The notes below the pieces were generated by a model. The model searched no databases. It was given only the letters and a program-made list of their open reading frames with translations, and was not told the DNA's origin. DNA of 64,000 nucleotides from Neobacillus bataviensis (GTDB lineage: Bacteria > Bacillota > Bacilli > Bacillales_B > DSM-18226): the NCBI RefSeq assembly GCF_019969725.1, contig NZ_JAHXYW010000004.1, positions 186,001 to 250,000 on the forward strand, in the 5' to 3' direction. The translations under genes were made by a program, and so were the position numbers. Below are positions 28,157 to 39,780 of this stretch, one piece after another. Positions within the stretch are counted from its first letter, which is position 1, and the number at the start of each line of letters is the position of its first letter.

Positions 28157-30520
28157 ATGTTAAAGTCGAAGACAAGATGGATTGTACGTAAATCTGATGA
28201 CCAACTTGTTAAAATGTTGGCAAATGAATTGAAAATAACACCTCTAGTTGCATCGCTGCTTGTCAATCGTGGATTTGATACCGTTGATTCTGCACGGTAT
28301 TTTTTATTTGGAAAGGATGAGTTCCACGACCCTTACTTGTTAAAAGGGATGGACATCGCGGTGAATAGAATTCAGAAAGCCATTGAACTGCAAGAACCAA
28401 TCCTAATATATGGCGACTATGATGCTGATGGGGTTAGCAGCACCTCCGTATTGATGATCACCTTACGTGACTTAGGAGCGAATGTTGACTTTTACATCCC
28501 TAATCGCTTTACAGAAGGCTATGGTCCAAATGAATCTGCCTTTCGCAAGGCAGCAGAATCTGGTATAAAATTAATTATTACTGTTGACACTGGAATATCT
28601 GCTATACATGAAGCAAACGTGGCAAAAGAGCTGGGGCTTGACCTTATTATTACCGATCACCATGAACCGGGTCCGGTCCTTCCTGAAGCACTTGCTATCA
28701 TTCACCCGAAGCTTCCTGACAGCATATATCCGTTTCGCGAGCTGGCCGGAGTCGGGGTAGCATTTAAAGTAGCACATGCTTTATATGGAAAATTACCTGA
28801 GCATTTGTTTGAGATTGCCGTTATTGGTACAATTGCGGATTTGGTATCTTTAAAAGGTGAAAATCGACTGATTGCTAAAAAAGGTCTCGAAAAACTAAAG
28901 GTTACGACAAACATAGGATTAAGGGCTGTTTTTAAATTGGCTGGAGTGGATTTATCAACCATTAACGAAGAAACAATCGGATTTACTCTCGCTCCCAGGA
29001 TTAATGCTGTCGGCCGTTTGGAAGATGCTGATTTGGCGGTGCAGCTTATTCTAACAGATGATCCGGAGGAAGCAGACCATTTAGCGCAAGAAATGGATGA
29101 CCTGAATAAAACAAGACAATCGATCGTTAATACGATTACACTTGAAGCAATCGAAGAAGTGGAACAGAATTATCCGATTGACTCCAATAAAGTTCTCGTC
29201 ATTGGAAATGAAGGCTGGAATGCCGGAGTTATTGGGATTGTTGCCTCAAGACTGGTGGAGAAATTTTATCGTCCTACGATTGTTCTGAGCTTCGATCGTG
29301 AAAAAGGGTTGGCAAAAGGATCGGCACGTAGTATTGCCGGTTTTGACCTGTTCCATAATTTATCTACCTGCCGCGATATTCTGCCGCATTTTGGCGGACA
29401 TCCAATGGCAGCGGGTATGACCTTGAACTTGGATGATGTGGGAGAGCTCCGTCAGAGGTTAAACCATCTTGCAGATGAGCTAATGACCGAAGAAGATTTT
29501 ATGCCGGTCACCTATCTTGACGAAGAGGTTCAAATTGAGGATATCCAATTGTCTACATTAGATGAATTAAATCAATTAGCTCCTTTTGGTATGGACAACT
29601 CCAAGCCAAAAGTTCTAATAAATAATGTTGATATTTCTTCTATTAGAAAAATTGGCAGTGACCAAAACCATTTGAAAATATTAGTGAATGATCAGGGGGC
29701 CACATTGGATGGGGTCGGATTTGGATTAGGTCCATTTGTTGATCATATTTCTCCAGCATCAAAAATTTCATTCATTGGAGAATTATCGATAAACGAATGG
29801 AACAATATACGTAAACCGCAAATTTTCATCCATGATATGGCCGTGCAGTCCTGGCAGTTATTCGATTATCGCGGACAAAAGCGAATCAATACTATTGCCA
29901 ATCTGGTTCCAGATGAAAATAGAAAAATTATTATTTTTAACAAAGAGCATTATGAAAAAATAAACGCTCAACTTCAGCTTGAAACCATTCTTATTCAAGA
30001 TATGGAAGATGCCCAATCCTTCGATGGTTATGAGGCAAACATCGTACTGGTCGACCTTCCTCCATCAAAAGAGCTTGTCGCTCAATTATTGAAGGGGAAA
30101 CAGCCGGCAAGGGTTTATGCCTATTTCTATAAAGAGTCCAGCGATTTTTTCAGCACCATACCAACTCGGGAACATTTTAAATGGTTCTATGCGTTCCTGT
30201 TAAAAAATGGCCCGATTGACCTTAAACGTTACGGTGATGATATTGCAAAGCAGCGCGGCTGGTCAAAGGAAACGATTTACTTTATGTCAAAGGTGTTTTC
30301 TGAGCTGGAATTTGTTACAATAAACAATGGATTTATAACTTTACAAAGATCAGCGCAGAAGCGTGATTTAACTGACTCAAGAACCTATCAATTAAAACAA
30401 GCTCAATATGCTCTTGAAAGAGATTTATTGTTTTCATCCTTTCAGGAATTAAAAGGCTGGTTCGACGAAGTCATTCAAGAGTCGGTTGAAATTGAGGAGG
30501 CAGTAAAAGGATGGATTTAA
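28157..30520 (+). CDS. recJ: Single-stranded-DNA-specific exonuclease RecJ
   Basis: RecJ degrades 5' single-stranded ends in recombination and repair. The 787-residue protein has the DHH phosphoesterase motifs DYDADGVSS and TDHHEPG, a DHHA1 domain with [11 protein letters not shown], an OB-like nucleic acid-binding segment (about 450-570), and a C-terminal extension typical of Bacillus RecJ. ATG 28157 follows AGGGGTG. The last 10 bases overlap the apt start, suggesting co-translation. Confidence 0.95.
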   Translation: MLKSKTRWIVRKSDDQLVKMLANELKITPLVASLLVNRGFDTVDSARYFLFGKDEFHDPYLLKGMDIAVNRIQKAIELQEPILIYGDYDADGVSSTSVLMITLRDLGANVDFYIPNRFTEGYGPNESAFRKAAESGIKLIITVDTGISAIHEANVAKELGLDLIITDHHEPGPVLPEALAIIHPKLPDSIYPFRELAGVGVAFKVAHALYGKLPEHLFEIAVIGTIADLVSLKGENRLIAKKGLEKLKVTTNIGLRAVFKLAGVDLSTINEETIGFTLAPRINAVGRLEDADLAVQLILTDDPEEADHLAQEMDDLNKTRQSIVNTITLEAIEEVEQNYPIDSNKVLVIGNEGWNAGVIGIVASRLVEKFYRPTIVLSFDREKGLAKGSARSIAGFDLFHNLSTCRDILPHFGGHPMAAGMTLNLDDVGELRQRLNHLADELMTEEDFMPVTYLDEEVQIEDIQLSTLDELNQLAPFGMDNSKPKVLINNVDISSIRKIGSDQNHLKILVNDQGATLDGVGFGLGPFVDHISPASKISFIGELSINEWNNIRKPQIFIHDMAVQSWQLFDYRGQKRINTIANLVPDENRKIIIFNKEHYEKINAQLQLETILIQDMEDAQSFDGYEANIVLVDLPPSKELVAQLLKGKQPARVYAYFYKESSDFFSTIPTREHFKWFYAFLLKNGPIDLKRYGDDIAKQRGWSKETIYFMSKVFSELEFVTINNGFITLQRSAQKRDLTDSRTYQLKQAQYALERDLLFSSFQELKGWFDEVIQESVEIEEAVKGWI

Positions 30521-31023
30521 AACCATTTATAGCAATCGTAGAGGATTACCCAAAACCAGGAATTAAGTTTAAAGACATTACTCCATTAATGAACAATGGC
30601 GAAGCATATAAATATGCAACAGACCAGATTGTGGCATATGCTCAAGATAAGAATATTGATTTAATTGTTGGACCAGAAGCTAGAGGTTTTATTATTGGCT
30701 GTCCAGTTGCTTATTCGCTCGGAATTGGCTTTGCTCCAGTCCGTAAAGAAGGAAAGCTTCCACGCGAAACCATAAAGGTTAACTACGGCTTAGAATATGG
30801 CAGCGACGTTTTAACCATCCATAAGGATGCGATCAAGCCTGGCCAGCGCGTTCTCATTACAGACGATTTATTAGCTACAGGCGGCACCATCGACGCTACC
30901 ATCAAATTAGTAGAACAGCTTGGCGGCGTTGTTGCTGGTATCGCTTTCTTAGTAGAATTAACTTATTTAGAAGGCAGAAGCAAACTTGAGGGTTATGATA
31001 TTTTAACATTATTGGAATATTAA
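30511..31023 (+). CDS. apt: Adenine phosphoribosyltransferase
   Basis: Apt salvages adenine to AMP using PRPP. The 170-residue protein has [13 protein letters not shown] near the start, the flexible-loop region [20 protein letters not shown] and the PRPP motif [14 protein letters not shown]. It overlaps the end of recJ by 10 bases and is followed by relA, the order found in B. subtilis, where apt and relA both touch purine nucleotide control. Confidence 0.97.
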   Translation: MDLKPFIAIVEDYPKPGIKFKDITPLMNNGEAYKYATDQIVAYAQDKNIDLIVGPEARGFIIGCPVAYSLGIGFAPVRKEGKLPRETIKVNYGLEYGSDVLTIHKDAIKPGQRVLITDDLLATGGTIDATIKLVEQLGGVVAGIAFLVELTYLEGRSKLEGYDILTLLEY

Positions 31024-31029
31024 TGAATA

Positions 31030-31065
31030 TAAGGGGGCACTCGATAGGCGGGTGCTCTCTTTGTA
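31030..31065 (+). terminator. Weak terminator-like hairpin after apt
   Basis: GGGGCACTC region pairs imperfectly with GGGTGCTCT (one G-T pair) and is followed by CTTTG rather than a clean T run. Partial termination before relA is possible. Confidence 0.4.
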
Positions 31066-31117
31066 TAAGGAAAATCGACATTTTTTTCGGAAAATGTTGA
31101 AAAAATCTCACAATCTC

Positions 31118-31146
31118 TTTACATCTTTGTTATTTTTTTCGATAAT
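31118..31146 (+). promoter_or_regulatory. Sigma-A promoter of relA
   Basis: TTTACA at 31118-31123 and GATAAT at 31141-31146 with a 17-base spacer. It is followed by AT-rich sequence with alternating TA before the relA ribosome binding site. Confidence 0.6.
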
Positions 31147-31233
31147 AGAAACAATCATTCTAATTTAGGAACTATTTTTTATAGGATGACATTTATATAT
31201 ATATAAAATTGAGATGAAAATAAAGGTGATTTC

Positions 31234-33429
31234 ATGGCGAATGATCAAGTGTTAACAGCCGACCAAGTCATCGACAAGACTAGAAAATACTTAAATGAAG
31301 AACATGTTGAACTCGTGAAAAAAGCGTATGAATTCGCGAAGCATGCTCATCGTGAACAATATCGAAAATCAGGCGAACCGTACATTATCCACCCTATTCA
31401 GGTTGCAGGCATCCTCGCTGACCTGGAGATGGATCCGGCAACGGTCGCATCTGGTTTTCTCCATGACGTTGTTGAAGATACAAATGTATCCTTAAAGGAT
31501 ATTGAAGTAGCCTTTAATGCCGAAGTGGCTATGCTTGTCGACGGAGTAACGAAATTAGGGAAAATTAAATATAAGTCGCACGAGGAGCAGCAGGCTGAAA
31601 ACCACCGAAAAATGTTTGTGGCAATGGCACAGGACATCCGGGTCATTCTCATAAAGCTTGCTGACCGTTTGCATAATATGCGGACATTGAAGCATCTTCC
31701 TTTAGAGAAACAGCGTCGGATTTCAAATGAAACACTTGAAATTTTTGCCCCTTTAGCGCATCGTCTTGGTATTTCTAAAATTAAGTGGGAGCTGGAAGAC
31801 ACAGCATTACGATATTTAAATCCGCAGCAATATTACCGGATTGTTAACTTAATGAAAAAGAAGCGTGCTGAGCGGGAGCAATATTTAGAGGACGTCATTG
31901 ATGAAGTCAAGAACCGGATGAGTGAGGTATCCATAAAAGCCGAACTTTCTGGCAGACCAAAGCATATTTACAGCATTTATCGGAAGATGGCCCTGCAAAA
32001 TAAGCAATTCAGTGAAATTTATGATTTGCTGGCCGTTCGAATTGTCGTCAACAGTATTAAAGACTGTTATGCAGTACTAGGCATTATTCATACATGCTGG
32101 AAGCCAATGCCGGGACGGTTTAAGGATTATATTGCAATGCCAAAGCCGAATATGTATCAATCCCTGCATACAACTGTTATTGGACCAAAAGGGGATCCGC
32201 TTGAAGTGCAGATTCGGACTTTTGAAATGCATCGAATTGCCGAATTCGGGATTGCGGCCCACTGGGCTTACAAAGAAGGCAAGGCAATCAGTGACAGCTC
32301 TACCTTCGAGCAAAAATTAACCTGGTTCAGAGAAATCCTGGAATTCCAAAATGATACGCAAAATGCGGAAGAATTTATGGAATCTTTAAAGATCGATTTG
32401 TTTTCCGATATGGTTTTTGTGTTTACACCAAAAGGGGATGTAATCGAATTACCGTCCGGTTCAGTTCCTATTGATTTTGCGTATCGCATCCACTCTGAAA
32501 TCGGCAATAAGACGATTGGAGCAAAAGTGAACGGCAAGATGGTGACGCTTGACTATACGCTTAAGACCGGGGATATCATCGAGATTCTTACCTCCAAGCA
32601 TTCCTATGGTCCTAGTCAAGACTGGTTGAAGCTGGCACAAACTTCCCAAGCGAAAAATAAAATCCGCGCCTTTTTTAAAAAGCAGCGCCGAGATGAGAAT
32701 ATTGTCAAGGGCAGAGAGCTTGTAGAAAAAGAAATTAAGGCGATGGAGTTTGACATTAAAGAGATTCTCACTCCTGATAATTTGAAAAAGGTTGCGGAAA
32801 AGTTTAATTTTGCGGGTGAAGAGGATATGTACGCCGCAGTTGGTTATAATGGGGTAACTGCCCTGCAGGTGGCCAACCGCTTAACAGAGAAATGGCGGAA
32901 AAAGCGCGACCAGGAGCAGTCAGCCAGCATCACCAACGCGATAACGGATTTAAAGGCATTTCCTTCGACCAAAAAACGAGAGTCTGGTGTCCGCGTTCAA
33001 GGTATCGATAACTTGTTGATTCGTTTATCTAGATGCTGTAATCCGGTGCCGGGAGATGAAATTGTCGGCTTTATAACAAAAGGCCGCGGTGTGTCCGTGC
33101 ATCGTTCTGACTGTACGAACATTGATTCCAATGATGCCCAGTCCAGATTAATTCCCGTAGAATGGGAAACTTCCCTAAATGACCGAAAAGAATACAATGT
33201 CGATATCGAAATCAGCGGTTACGATCGCAGAGGACTTTTGAATGAAGTTCTGCAAGCTGTAAATGAAACGAAAACAAATATTTCAGCTGTTACTGGTAAA
33301 TCTGACCGAAATAAAATGGCGACAATTATTATGTCGATTGCCATTCATAATGTCAGCCATCTCCAGAAAGTGGTAGACCGGATTAAACAAATCCCGGATA
33401 TTTATTCGGTGCGCCGAATTATGAATTAA
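31234..33429 (+). CDS. relA: Bifunctional (p)ppGpp synthetase/hydrolase Rel
   Basis: Rel makes and destroys the stringent-response alarmone (p)ppGpp. The 731-residue protein has an N-terminal HD hydrolase domain ([23 protein letters not shown]), the synthetase domain (about 240-350: [15 protein letters not shown]), a TGS domain (about 390-450: [20 protein letters not shown]), a zinc-finger-like segment with [12 protein letters not shown], and a C-terminal ACT domain ([12 protein letters not shown]). HD residues are intact, so both activities are expected. ATG 31234 follows AAAGGTG. It is followed by dtd after 11 bases. Confidence 0.97.
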   Translation: MANDQVLTADQVIDKTRKYLNEEHVELVKKAYEFAKHAHREQYRKSGEPYIIHPIQVAGILADLEMDPATVASGFLHDVVEDTNVSLKDIEVAFNAEVAMLVDGVTKLGKIKYKSHEEQQAENHRKMFVAMAQDIRVILIKLADRLHNMRTLKHLPLEKQRRISNETLEIFAPLAHRLGISKIKWELEDTALRYLNPQQYYRIVNLMKKKRAEREQYLEDVIDEVKNRMSEVSIKAELSGRPKHIYSIYRKMALQNKQFSEIYDLLAVRIVVNSIKDCYAVLGIIHTCWKPMPGRFKDYIAMPKPNMYQSLHTTVIGPKGDPLEVQIRTFEMHRIAEFGIAAHWAYKEGKAISDSSTFEQKLTWFREILEFQNDTQNAEEFMESLKIDLFSDMVFVFTPKGDVIELPSGSVPIDFAYRIHSEIGNKTIGAKVNGKMVTLDYTLKTGDIIEILTSKHSYGPSQDWLKLAQTSQAKNKIRAFFKKQRRDENIVKGRELVEKEIKAMEFDIKEILTPDNLKKVAEKFNFAGEEDMYAAVGYNGVTALQVANRLTEKWRKKRDQEQSASITNAITDLKAFPSTKKRESGVRVQGIDNLLIRLSRCCNPVPGDEIVGFITKGRGVSVHRSDCTNIDSNDAQSRLIPVEWETSLNDRKEYNVDIEISGYDRRGLLNEVLQAVNETKTNISAVTGKSDRNKMATIIMSIAIHNVSHLQKVVDRIKQIPDIYSVRRIMN

Positions 33430-33440
33430 GGAGTTTCAAA

Positions 33441-33884
33441 ATGCGAGTTGTAGTACAGCGAAGTAAAGCTGCCCAAGTAACCGTTAATGGCGAAATTACT
33501 GGGCAAATTACAAAAGGCTTTGTCCTCCTTGTTGGCATTACCCATGAGGACAGGGAAGAAGATGCAGCCTATTTGGCCGATAAAATTGTAAACCTTAGAA
33601 TCTTTGAAGATGAAGCGGGAAAAATGAATTTTTCCCTTCTCGATGTAGGAGGAGAAATTCTTTCTGTCTCCCAATTTACTCTTTATGGAGATTGCCGAAA
33701 AGGAAGAAGACCCAACTTTATGGATGCGGCAAGACCAAAGCAGGCTGTCCAGCTTTACGAAGTATTTAACACTATGCTTCGTGAAAAAGGAGTAAAGGTT
33801 GAAACAGGCGTGTTTGGGGCGATGATGGATGTCTCACTCACAAATGACGGTCCAGTTACCTTAATCGTTGAAAGTAAAGCATAA
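33441..33884 (+). CDS. dtd: D-aminoacyl-tRNA deacylase
   Basis: Dtd removes D-amino acids (and glycine mis-attached to tRNA-Ala) from tRNA. The 147-residue protein opens [17 protein letters not shown] and has the catalytic SQFTLYGD motif near residue 78 and a C-terminal strand with [17 protein letters not shown] carrying the second conserved motif (NDGPVT). It follows relA by 11 bases and is probably cotranscribed. Confidence 0.96.
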   Translation: MRVVVQRSKAAQVTVNGEITGQITKGFVLLVGITHEDREEDAAYLADKIVNLRIFEDEAGKMNFSLLDVGGEILSVSQFTLYGDCRKGRRPNFMDAARPKQAVQLYEVFNTMLREKGVKVETGVFGAMMDVSLTNDGPVTLIVESKA

Positions 33885-33923
33885 AAAAGGCTTGGCACTA
33901 AATAAAAAGTGCCGAGCCTTTTT
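33884..33923. terminator. Bidirectional terminator between dtd and the amidase gene
   Basis: AAAAAGGCTTGGCACT pairs with AGTGCCGAGCCTTTTT (one G-T pair); T runs exist on both strands for convergent transcripts. Confidence 0.9.
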
Positions 33924-35691
33924 AATTTTCTTTAAAAAATCGAGCTAGTCCATCATACAAACCCGATGCAGCGTTTTCCTGGAACGCTCCGGAATTTAGC
34001 GTCATTTCTTCCTCGGGGTTGCTTAAATAGCCAAGCTCAATCAAAGTCGCTTTTTGGCTATTTTCCCGAATAACATGGAAATCACCAAAGCGTACCCCAC
34101 GGTTGGATAATTTCGTTTGCGCAATGGTGGAAGCAAAAATTGTATCTGCCAGGGATTTTTGATAGGAATGATAATAATAGCCAGTCATACCGCGGACGCT
34201 GCGGTCTAAATTGCTATCATAATGCAAACTGATAAAGGCATCTGCACGGTTCGCACTTGCTAAACTCACCCTTGACGGGAGTGTAAGATAGGAATCATTA
34301 TTTCGGGTCATATAGACATTCGCACCAGCGGCTGATAATTTATCATACAAAAGACGAGCCGTTCGAAGAGTAAGGTTCTTCTCCAGTGTGCCGCTCGCTC
34401 CAGTTGTTCCGTTATCACCGCCGCCATGACCAGGGTCCAGTACAATGGTTTTATTTTTTAAATAGCCATCTGCGCCGGACTTCTCAATCCTTGGTCCAGA
34501 ACCGTTTGTAGAAACGATCCAGCCGGCAACGTAACCGGATTTTCCATTTTTAAGTTTGATTTCATACCAATCATTCTTAACGCTGACAACTGAAAAGGAT
34601 TCTCCTTCATTGGCGCGTTGAAGCACGTCAGACTGTACATTTGCTTCTTTACGGATATTAGTACCGTCTTGCAGTATGGTAATGGTTTTATCTTTTCCTG
34701 ATGTTTGCCCACTACTTGATTTTCCAGATGATTTTTCAAGGTACCACCCGGCCACCCAGCCGAAACTACCATTCTTATACTCTATTTTTGCCCAATTATT
34801 ATTCTCTTCTAAAATGGTAAAACTTTGTCCCTTTGTAACACTGCCAACAATGGATGCGTTCAATGAGGCGCCTGAGCGGACACTAAGACTGTTGGCTGTT
34901 ACAGTGCCAGTAATACCGCTGGCTTTTGCCGGCTTGTCCACCTTGGAAGCATCCGACCCTATGTCAATGAACTCGGAGCTGACCCATCCTTTCAGGTTGC
35001 CGAATCCCACCTCATACCAGCTCTTTTGCTTATCATAAATCGTTACGATAGTCCCTTTGGTTAGTTTTCCAAGGACCGAGCTTGATGATGAAGGTTCCTT
35101 CCGGACGTTTAAGGTATCACCATTTACAACACCCGATGTAGTCCCCTTCGAAGTAGTCGATTCCGGTTTCTTTTCGGGCTGCCCTGTTTGTATAACTAAA
35201 AAATCTCTAGCAACCCAGCCTTCGCCAAATGTGGAGGTGATTTTATACCAGTTTTCGTTTTGGTCGAGGACGGTAACTTCCTGTCCCTTATTTAAGAATC
35301 CGACAATTTGAAAGCTTGTCCCAGGTCCGGAACGAACCCTTAATTGATCGGTATTGGCTTTTGCAACAGTGTCTGCAGAATTTGAGGCAGATGCTGCATT
35401 AGCTGTTTTTTGTTCATTTTCTTTTGTAACAAGCCAATTTACCACCCAGCCTGTTTTGCCAAATGAAAGCTGAATTTGAATCCAATCGTCCTTTTCTTTG
35501 ACAATGGAATACTTTTCGCCTCGGTTTGCGATTTTTACAAGCGGATAGCTTAATCCAGGTCCGCTGCGGATATTGGCTGTATCACTTGAAATAATGATGG
35601 AACCACTTGCTGCGCTGCTTTTTCCTTGCGGCAGGAAGGCTCCGAAAAAAAGAATTAAAGATAATAGCAGTAAACTAAACTTTTTGGACAT
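33922..35691 (-). CDS. Secreted N-acetylmuramoyl-L-alanine amidase with five SH3b domains
   Basis: The 589-residue protein has a Sec signal peptide (SLLLLSLILFFGAFLPQG), five bacterial SH3 repeats at roughly 30-90, 110-167, 187-243, 260-318 and 334-394 (each with a VRSGPG or NVRKEP-like core and GWV end), and a C-terminal Amidase_3 domain from about 413. The domain holds LDPGHGGGDNGT with zinc-ligand His, a glutamate in TLEKNLTLRTA, a histidine in SLHYDSN and the catalytic glutamate in IELGYLSN. It cuts peptide from cell-wall glycan. By synteny it corresponds to YrvJ. AAGGAGGGG precedes the ATG. Confidence 0.9.
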   Translation of the reverse strand: MSKKFSLLLLSLILFFGAFLPQGKSSAASGSIIISSDTANIRSGPGLSYPLVKIANRGEKYSIVKEKDDWIQIQLSFGKTGWVVNWLVTKENEQKTANAASASNSADTVAKANTDQLRVRSGPGTSFQIVGFLNKGQEVTVLDQNENWYKITSTFGEGWVARDFLVIQTGQPEKKPESTTSKGTTSGVVNGDTLNVRKEPSSSSSVLGKLTKGTIVTIYDKQKSWYEVGFGNLKGWVSSEFIDIGSDASKVDKPAKASGITGTVTANSLSVRSGASLNASIVGSVTKGQSFTILEENNNWAKIEYKNGSFGWVAGWYLEKSSGKSSSGQTSGKDKTITILQDGTNIRKEANVQSDVLQRANEGESFSVVSVKNDWYEIKLKNGKSGYVAGWIVSTNGSGPRIEKSGADGYLKNKTIVLDPGHGGGDNGTTGASGTLEKNLTLRTARLLYDKLSAAGANVYMTRNNDSYLTLPSRVSLASANRADAFISLHYDSNLDRSVRGMTGYYYHSYQKSLADTIFASTIAQTKLSNRGVRFGDFHVIRENSQKATLIELGYLSNPEEEMTLNSGAFQENAASGLYDGLARFFKEN

Positions 35692-35857
35692 TCTTCCCCT
35701 CCTTATCTAATTCCTTATTTTACCGTAAAAACTAGTGAAAATCATTCCTAAACTGTTAAATTTGGCCAACAAAATCTCGAAATTCCTCTTATCCATGCAA
35801 TTTTTTCACAAGGATGGAAATAATAAGCCTATCTAATGAAAGGCAGAGGTGATTGGC

Positions 35858-36034
35858 ATGAGATCAAGTGACAAAGGAATGAACATCCAATCCATGAATG
35901 GACGGATATTTGGGGTGGATTTTCATGATTTTATTGAAAAAGAGCAGCACGCTTCATCCATTGAACTTGCATCTGAATTCGGGTTGACGATGAGTGATGT
36001 CAGAAAGTTAAAAAAACTTTTAGGGAGATCGTAA
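35858..36034 (+). CDS. Small YrzK-like protein with helix-turn-helix-like tail
   Basis: The 58-residue protein contains MNIQSMNGRIFGVDFHDFIE and a C-terminal SSIELASEFGLTMSDVRKLK segment that looks like one helix-turn-helix. Position between the YrvJ-like amidase and hisS fits B. subtilis YrzK, a conserved hypothetical. Start ATG 35858 follows GAGGTG. A DNA-binding role is suggested only by the tail; function unknown. Confidence 0.65.
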   Translation: MRSSDKGMNIQSMNGRIFGVDFHDFIEKEQHASSIELASEFGLTMSDVRKLKKLLGRS

Positions 36035-36041
36035 AACTCTC

Positions 36042-36070
36042 TTGACAAGGCACGCGATGCTCCGTATTAT
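36042..36070 (+). promoter_or_regulatory. Sigma-A promoter of the hisS-aspS T-box unit
   Basis: TTGACA at 36042-36047 and TATTAT at 36065-36070 with a 17-base spacer. Confidence 0.8.
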
Positions 36071-36111
36071 TATATAAATATAAAACATACTCGGATATAA
36101 CCAATGATGGA

Positions 36112-36362
36112 GCATAGTAGTTAAGCTAACCCATGAAAAGAGAGGAAATGCCTTAGGCTGAAAGCATTTCTGCATGTGTCTTAATGAAGGAACACTCCGT
36201 AGGTTTCTCTCTGAAAAAGTCTTGGCTCTATTAGGAGATGAACGTAACAGGCGTTAACTGTTTAAGAGGAAGCATACCCTTTTGGGCCGCTTCAACTAGG
36301 GTGGCACCGCGGGATATAAACTCTCGTCCCTTGTATTTAATACAAGGGATGGGAGTTTTTTG
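36112..36362 (+). promoter_or_regulatory. T-box riboswitch leader of hisS-aspS (His specifier)
   Basis: The 377-base region before hisS is a T-box leader. The conserved T-box AGGGTGGCACCGCG is at 36298-36311, and a terminator (CTCTCGTCCCTTGTA paired with TACAAGGGATGGGAG, 36321-36355, T run) can alternate with an antiterminator. Stem I has GGAG/CTCC closing the specifier loop, AGTA on its 5' side, and GGAACAC on its 3' side, giving the codon CAC (histidine) at 36193-36195. Uncharged tRNA-His should allow read-through into hisS and aspS. Confidence 0.92.
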
Positions 36363-36411
36363 TTTTTTAGATTACATAATTAATTTTTTTATATAGAGGA
36401 GGGTTCCTATC

Positions 36412-37683
36412 ATGGCAATTAGTATTCCAAGAGGAACACAGGACATCCTGCCAGGTGAAATTGAGAAATGGCAGCTGATTGAACAAAAAGCAAGAGAACT
36501 TTGTGAAAAATATCAATATCAAGAAATTCGGACACCTATTTTTGAACATACTGATCTTTTTTTACGGGGGGTCGGTGATACGACTGATATTGTTCAAAAG
36601 GAAATGTATACCTTTGAAGACCGCGGCGGCCGGAGTATTACATTAAGACCGGAAGGCACAGCAGCGGTGGTTCGTTCGTTTGTTGAGAAAAAAATGTTTG
36701 GTTATGCAAACCAGCCAGTTAAGCTTTATTATATGGGACCAATGTTTCGCTACGAGCGGCCGCAGGCAGGGCGCTTCCGCCAGTTCGTCCAGTTTGGAAT
36801 AGAGGCACTTGGAAGCAATGATCCGGCAATTGATGCTGAGGTTATATCGCTGGCGATGAATCTGTATAAAGAAATGGGCCTGCGAAAACTGAAGTTGATT
36901 ATTAACAGCCTTGGTGACAAGGAGAGCAGAACTGCTCACCGTGAGGCGTTAGTGAATCACTTTAAACCAAGAATCGGCGAGTTTTGTCGTGATTGCCAAA
37001 ACCGTCTCGAGAAAAACCCTTTGCGAATCCTTGATTGTAAGCAGGATCACGATCACGAATTAATGAAATCAGCACCATCGATTCTTGAATATTTAAATGA
37101 TTATTCAAAGGCTTATTTTGAAAAATTACAGCAGTATTTAACTCAGCTCGATATTCCATTTGAAGTGGATGCCAATCTTGTTCGAGGCTTGGATTATTAC
37201 AACCACACAGCCTTTGAGATTATGAGCAATGCAGAGGGCTTTGGCGCGATCACTACTTTATGCGGCGGCGGCCGCTATAACGGCTTAGCGGAGGAAATTG
37301 GCGGTCCTGAAACACCAGGAATCGGCTTTGCGTTAAGTATTGAACGGTTTATTGCTGCTCTTAAGGCAGAAGGAATTGAACTTGAGATCAATGAAGGCAT
37401 TGATTGCTACCTGGCTTCACTTGGTGATGAGGCAAAGGATTATACAGTTGGCTTGCTGCAGCAGCTTCGTCTTGCTGGTTTTTCAGCAGAAAGAGATTAT
37501 CTAGATCGAAAAATTAAAGCCCAATTTAAGGCGGCAGACCGCTTGAAGGCCAAATATGTGGCAATTCTTGGTGACGATGAGCTTAAAAACAACAAAATCA
37601 ATGTGAAAAATATGGCTACAGGAGAACAAGAAGAAATAGCACTTGAATCTTTTATTCAATATTTTCAGGGGTTAAAACAATAA
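36412..37683 (+). CDS. hisS: Histidyl-tRNA synthetase
   Basis: HisS charges tRNA-His. The 423-residue class II enzyme has motif 2 region [18 protein letters not shown], histidine-A motif [24 protein letters not shown], and motif 3 [11 protein letters not shown], with a C-terminal anticodon-binding domain. It is preceded by its own T-box leader and followed by aspS after 13 bases, the usual Bacillus pair. Confidence 0.98.
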   Translation: MAISIPRGTQDILPGEIEKWQLIEQKARELCEKYQYQEIRTPIFEHTDLFLRGVGDTTDIVQKEMYTFEDRGGRSITLRPEGTAAVVRSFVEKKMFGYANQPVKLYYMGPMFRYERPQAGRFRQFVQFGIEALGSNDPAIDAEVISLAMNLYKEMGLRKLKLIINSLGDKESRTAHREALVNHFKPRIGEFCRDCQNRLEKNPLRILDCKQDHDHELMKSAPSILEYLNDYSKAYFEKLQQYLTQLDIPFEVDANLVRGLDYYNHTAFEIMSNAEGFGAITTLCGGGRYNGLAEEIGGPETPGIGFALSIERFIAALKAEGIELEINEGIDCYLASLGDEAKDYTVGLLQQLRLAGFSAERDYLDRKIKAQFKAADRLKAKYVAILGDDELKNNKINVKNMATGEQEEIALESFIQYFQGLKQ

Positions 37684-37696
37684 GGGGGATTAAGGA

Positions 37697-39466
37697 ATGT
37701 TTGGCAGATCGTATTTTTGTGGTGAAGTTCCAGAAACAGCAGTAGGGGAAAAAGTAACCCTAAAGGGATGGGTTCAAAAAAGAAGGGACCTAGGCGGATT
37801 AATTTTTATCGATCTACGCGACCGTACAGGAATTGTTCAGGTTGTCTTTAATCCTGATTTGTCAAAGGAAGCTTTAGAGACAGCCGAAAAAATCCGTAAT
37901 GAATATGTTCTTGATATTGTTGGAACGGTTGTTGCTCGTGAAGAGGGGACCATTAATGAGAACATAAAAACGGGGAAAATCGAAGTCCAAGCGGAAGTCG
38001 TGACCATTATTAATGAAGCGAAAACGCCGCCGTTTATGATAACTGATAAAACTGATGCTTCCGAGGATGTACGTCTGAAATACCGTTATTTAGACTTCCG
38101 CCGCCCGGTCATTTTTGAAACACTGAAAATGCGCCATCAGGTGACAAGGGAAATCCGTAATTTCCTTGATGGAGAAGGCTTCTTAGATATTGAAACGCCG
38201 ATTTTAACAAAGAGTACGCCTGAAGGTGCCCGTGATTATTTAGTGCCAAGCCGTGTTCATCCTGGTGAATTTTATGCATTGCCGCAATCGCCGCAGCTTT
38301 TTAAACAATTACTAATGGTTGGCGGAGTAGAGCGCTATTATCAAATTGCCCGCTGCTTCCGTGACGAGGACCTGCGTGCAGACCGCCAGCCTGAATTTAC
38401 GCAAATCGATATTGAAACGAGCTTCCTAAGCCAAGAAGATATCATTGCTATGATGGAAAAAATGATGTCGAGAGTGATGAAGGAAGTTAAGGGTGTAGAT
38501 GTTCCGGCTGCGTTCCCGCGAATGACTTATGACGAAGCGATGAGCCGTTTTGGATCTGATAAACCTGATACCCGTTTTGGACTTGAGTTGGTTGACCTTT
38601 CTGAAATCGTTAAGGATTCCGGATTCAAGGTGTTTGCAGCTGCTGTTGCAGGCGGCGGTCAAGTTAAAGCTATCAATGTAAAAGGTGCAGCTGAAAAGTA
38701 TTCCCGTAAGGATATCGATGCCCTAACTGAATTTGTAGCTGTTTACGGTGCAAAGGGTCTTGCTTGGCTAAAGGTAGATGCTGAAGGGCTGAAAGGTCCA
38801 ATTGCTAAATTCTTCTCAGAAGAGGATGCGAATGCACTGCTTGCTTCCCTTGAAGCGGCAGCTGGAGATTTGCTGCTGTTTGTCGCTGACAAAAAGAGCG
38901 TTGTTGCCGATGCACTGGGTGCACTTCGATTGAAGCTTGGTAAAGAATTAGGTCTAATCGATCAAAGCCTATTTAATTTCCTATGGGTTACTGACTGGCC
39001 GCTTTTGGAATACGATGAGGAAGAAGGCCGTTATTATGCCGCTCACCATCCGTTTACAATGCCATTTAGAGAAGATCTTGAATTTTTAGATTCAGATCCT
39101 TCTAGAGTGCGTGCTCAGGCTTATGACCTTGTTCTAAATGGTTACGAGCTAGGCGGCGGTTCTTTAAGGATTTTCGAACGTCATATCCAAGAAAAAATGT
39201 TCAGCGTCCTTGGCTTTAGTCCTGAAGAAGCGCGCGAGCAGTTCGGCTTCCTGTTAAATGCGTTTGAGTATGGTACACCTCCACATGGCGGAATTGCCCT
39301 TGGCCTAGACCGCTTGGTTATGCTTCTTGCCGGCAGCTCTAACCTTCGTGATACGATCGCATTTCCAAAGACAGCAAGTGCAAGCTGCTTGTTGACTGAT
39401 GCACCAGGTGAGGTTTCTGAAGCGCAATTAAAAGAGCTAAATTTGTCACTAAATGTCAATAAATAG
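37697..39466 (+). CDS. aspS: Aspartyl-tRNA synthetase
   Basis: AspS charges tRNA-Asp. The 589-residue class II bacterial enzyme has an N-terminal OB anticodon-binding domain ([20 protein letters not shown]), motif 2 [21 protein letters not shown], a GAD insertion domain (about 290-420), and motif 3 [14 protein letters not shown]. It is cotranscribed with hisS and therefore controlled by the His T-box upstream. A 428-base interval with a 6S RNA candidate follows. Confidence 0.98.
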   Translation: MFGRSYFCGEVPETAVGEKVTLKGWVQKRRDLGGLIFIDLRDRTGIVQVVFNPDLSKEALETAEKIRNEYVLDIVGTVVAREEGTINENIKTGKIEVQAEVVTIINEAKTPPFMITDKTDASEDVRLKYRYLDFRRPVIFETLKMRHQVTREIRNFLDGEGFLDIETPILTKSTPEGARDYLVPSRVHPGEFYALPQSPQLFKQLLMVGGVERYYQIARCFRDEDLRADRQPEFTQIDIETSFLSQEDIIAMMEKMMSRVMKEVKGVDVPAAFPRMTYDEAMSRFGSDKPDTRFGLELVDLSEIVKDSGFKVFAAAVAGGGQVKAINVKGAAEKYSRKDIDALTEFVAVYGAKGLAWLKVDAEGLKGPIAKFFSEEDANALLASLEAAAGDLLLFVADKKSVVADALGALRLKLGKELGLIDQSLFNFLWVTDWPLLEYDEEEGRYYAAHHPFTMPFREDLEFLDSDPSRVRAQAYDLVLNGYELGGGSLRIFERHIQEKMFSVLGFSPEEAREQFGFLLNAFEYGTPPHGGIALGLDRLVMLLAGSSNLRDTIAFPKTASASCLLTDAPGEVSEAQLKELNLSLNVNK

Positions 39467-39489
39467 CATGAATTCGCTTTCATGAAACC

Positions 39490-39518
39490 TTGAATGACGA
39501 ATCTTAATATGGTATTAT
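39490..39518 (+). promoter_or_regulatory. Sigma-A promoter of the 6S RNA candidate
   Basis: TTGAAT at 39490-39495 and TATTAT at 39513-39518 with a 17-base spacer, placing the start near 39525. Confidence 0.65.
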
Positions 39519-39528
39519 AAAGTCAATT

Positions 39529-39731
39529 CAAAAGAGTCCTGAAATGTACGTTGTGTTACCTGAAGTTTTGACCGAACATTATTTATTCGGGAGTCTGGAG
39601 TTTCCTGATTGCATAAATGCCTCACTCTTTGACGAGTTAGGGGACTTATAATTTCGGGAACAGGACACCCCCCTGCTGAATGCGGGATCAAAACGAGGGA
39701 TCATTAGCGACGGCATCATTGGGACTCTTTT
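39529..39731 (+). ncRNA. 6S RNA candidate (6S-2/BsrB position)
   Basis: The 5' end AAAAGAGTCC pairs with GGGACTCTTTT at the 3' end (39721-39731), closing a roughly 200-base RNA with partly paired arms and a central open region, the shape of 6S RNA. It has its own promoter and terminator and lies between aspS and the tcdA homologue, the place of bsrB in B. subtilis. 6S RNA binds sigma-A RNA polymerase by mimicking an open promoter. Recognised from position and fold, not a covariance search. Confidence 0.8.
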
Positions 39732-39748
39732 CTATGTTTATGAGTGCT

Positions 39749-39780
39749 AAACCTCCTGTCATTGTGCAGGAGGTTTTATT
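39749..39780 (+). terminator. Intrinsic terminator after the 6S RNA
   Basis: AACCTCCTG pairs with CAGGAGGTT around a 6-base loop, followed by a T-rich tail. Confidence 0.88.
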
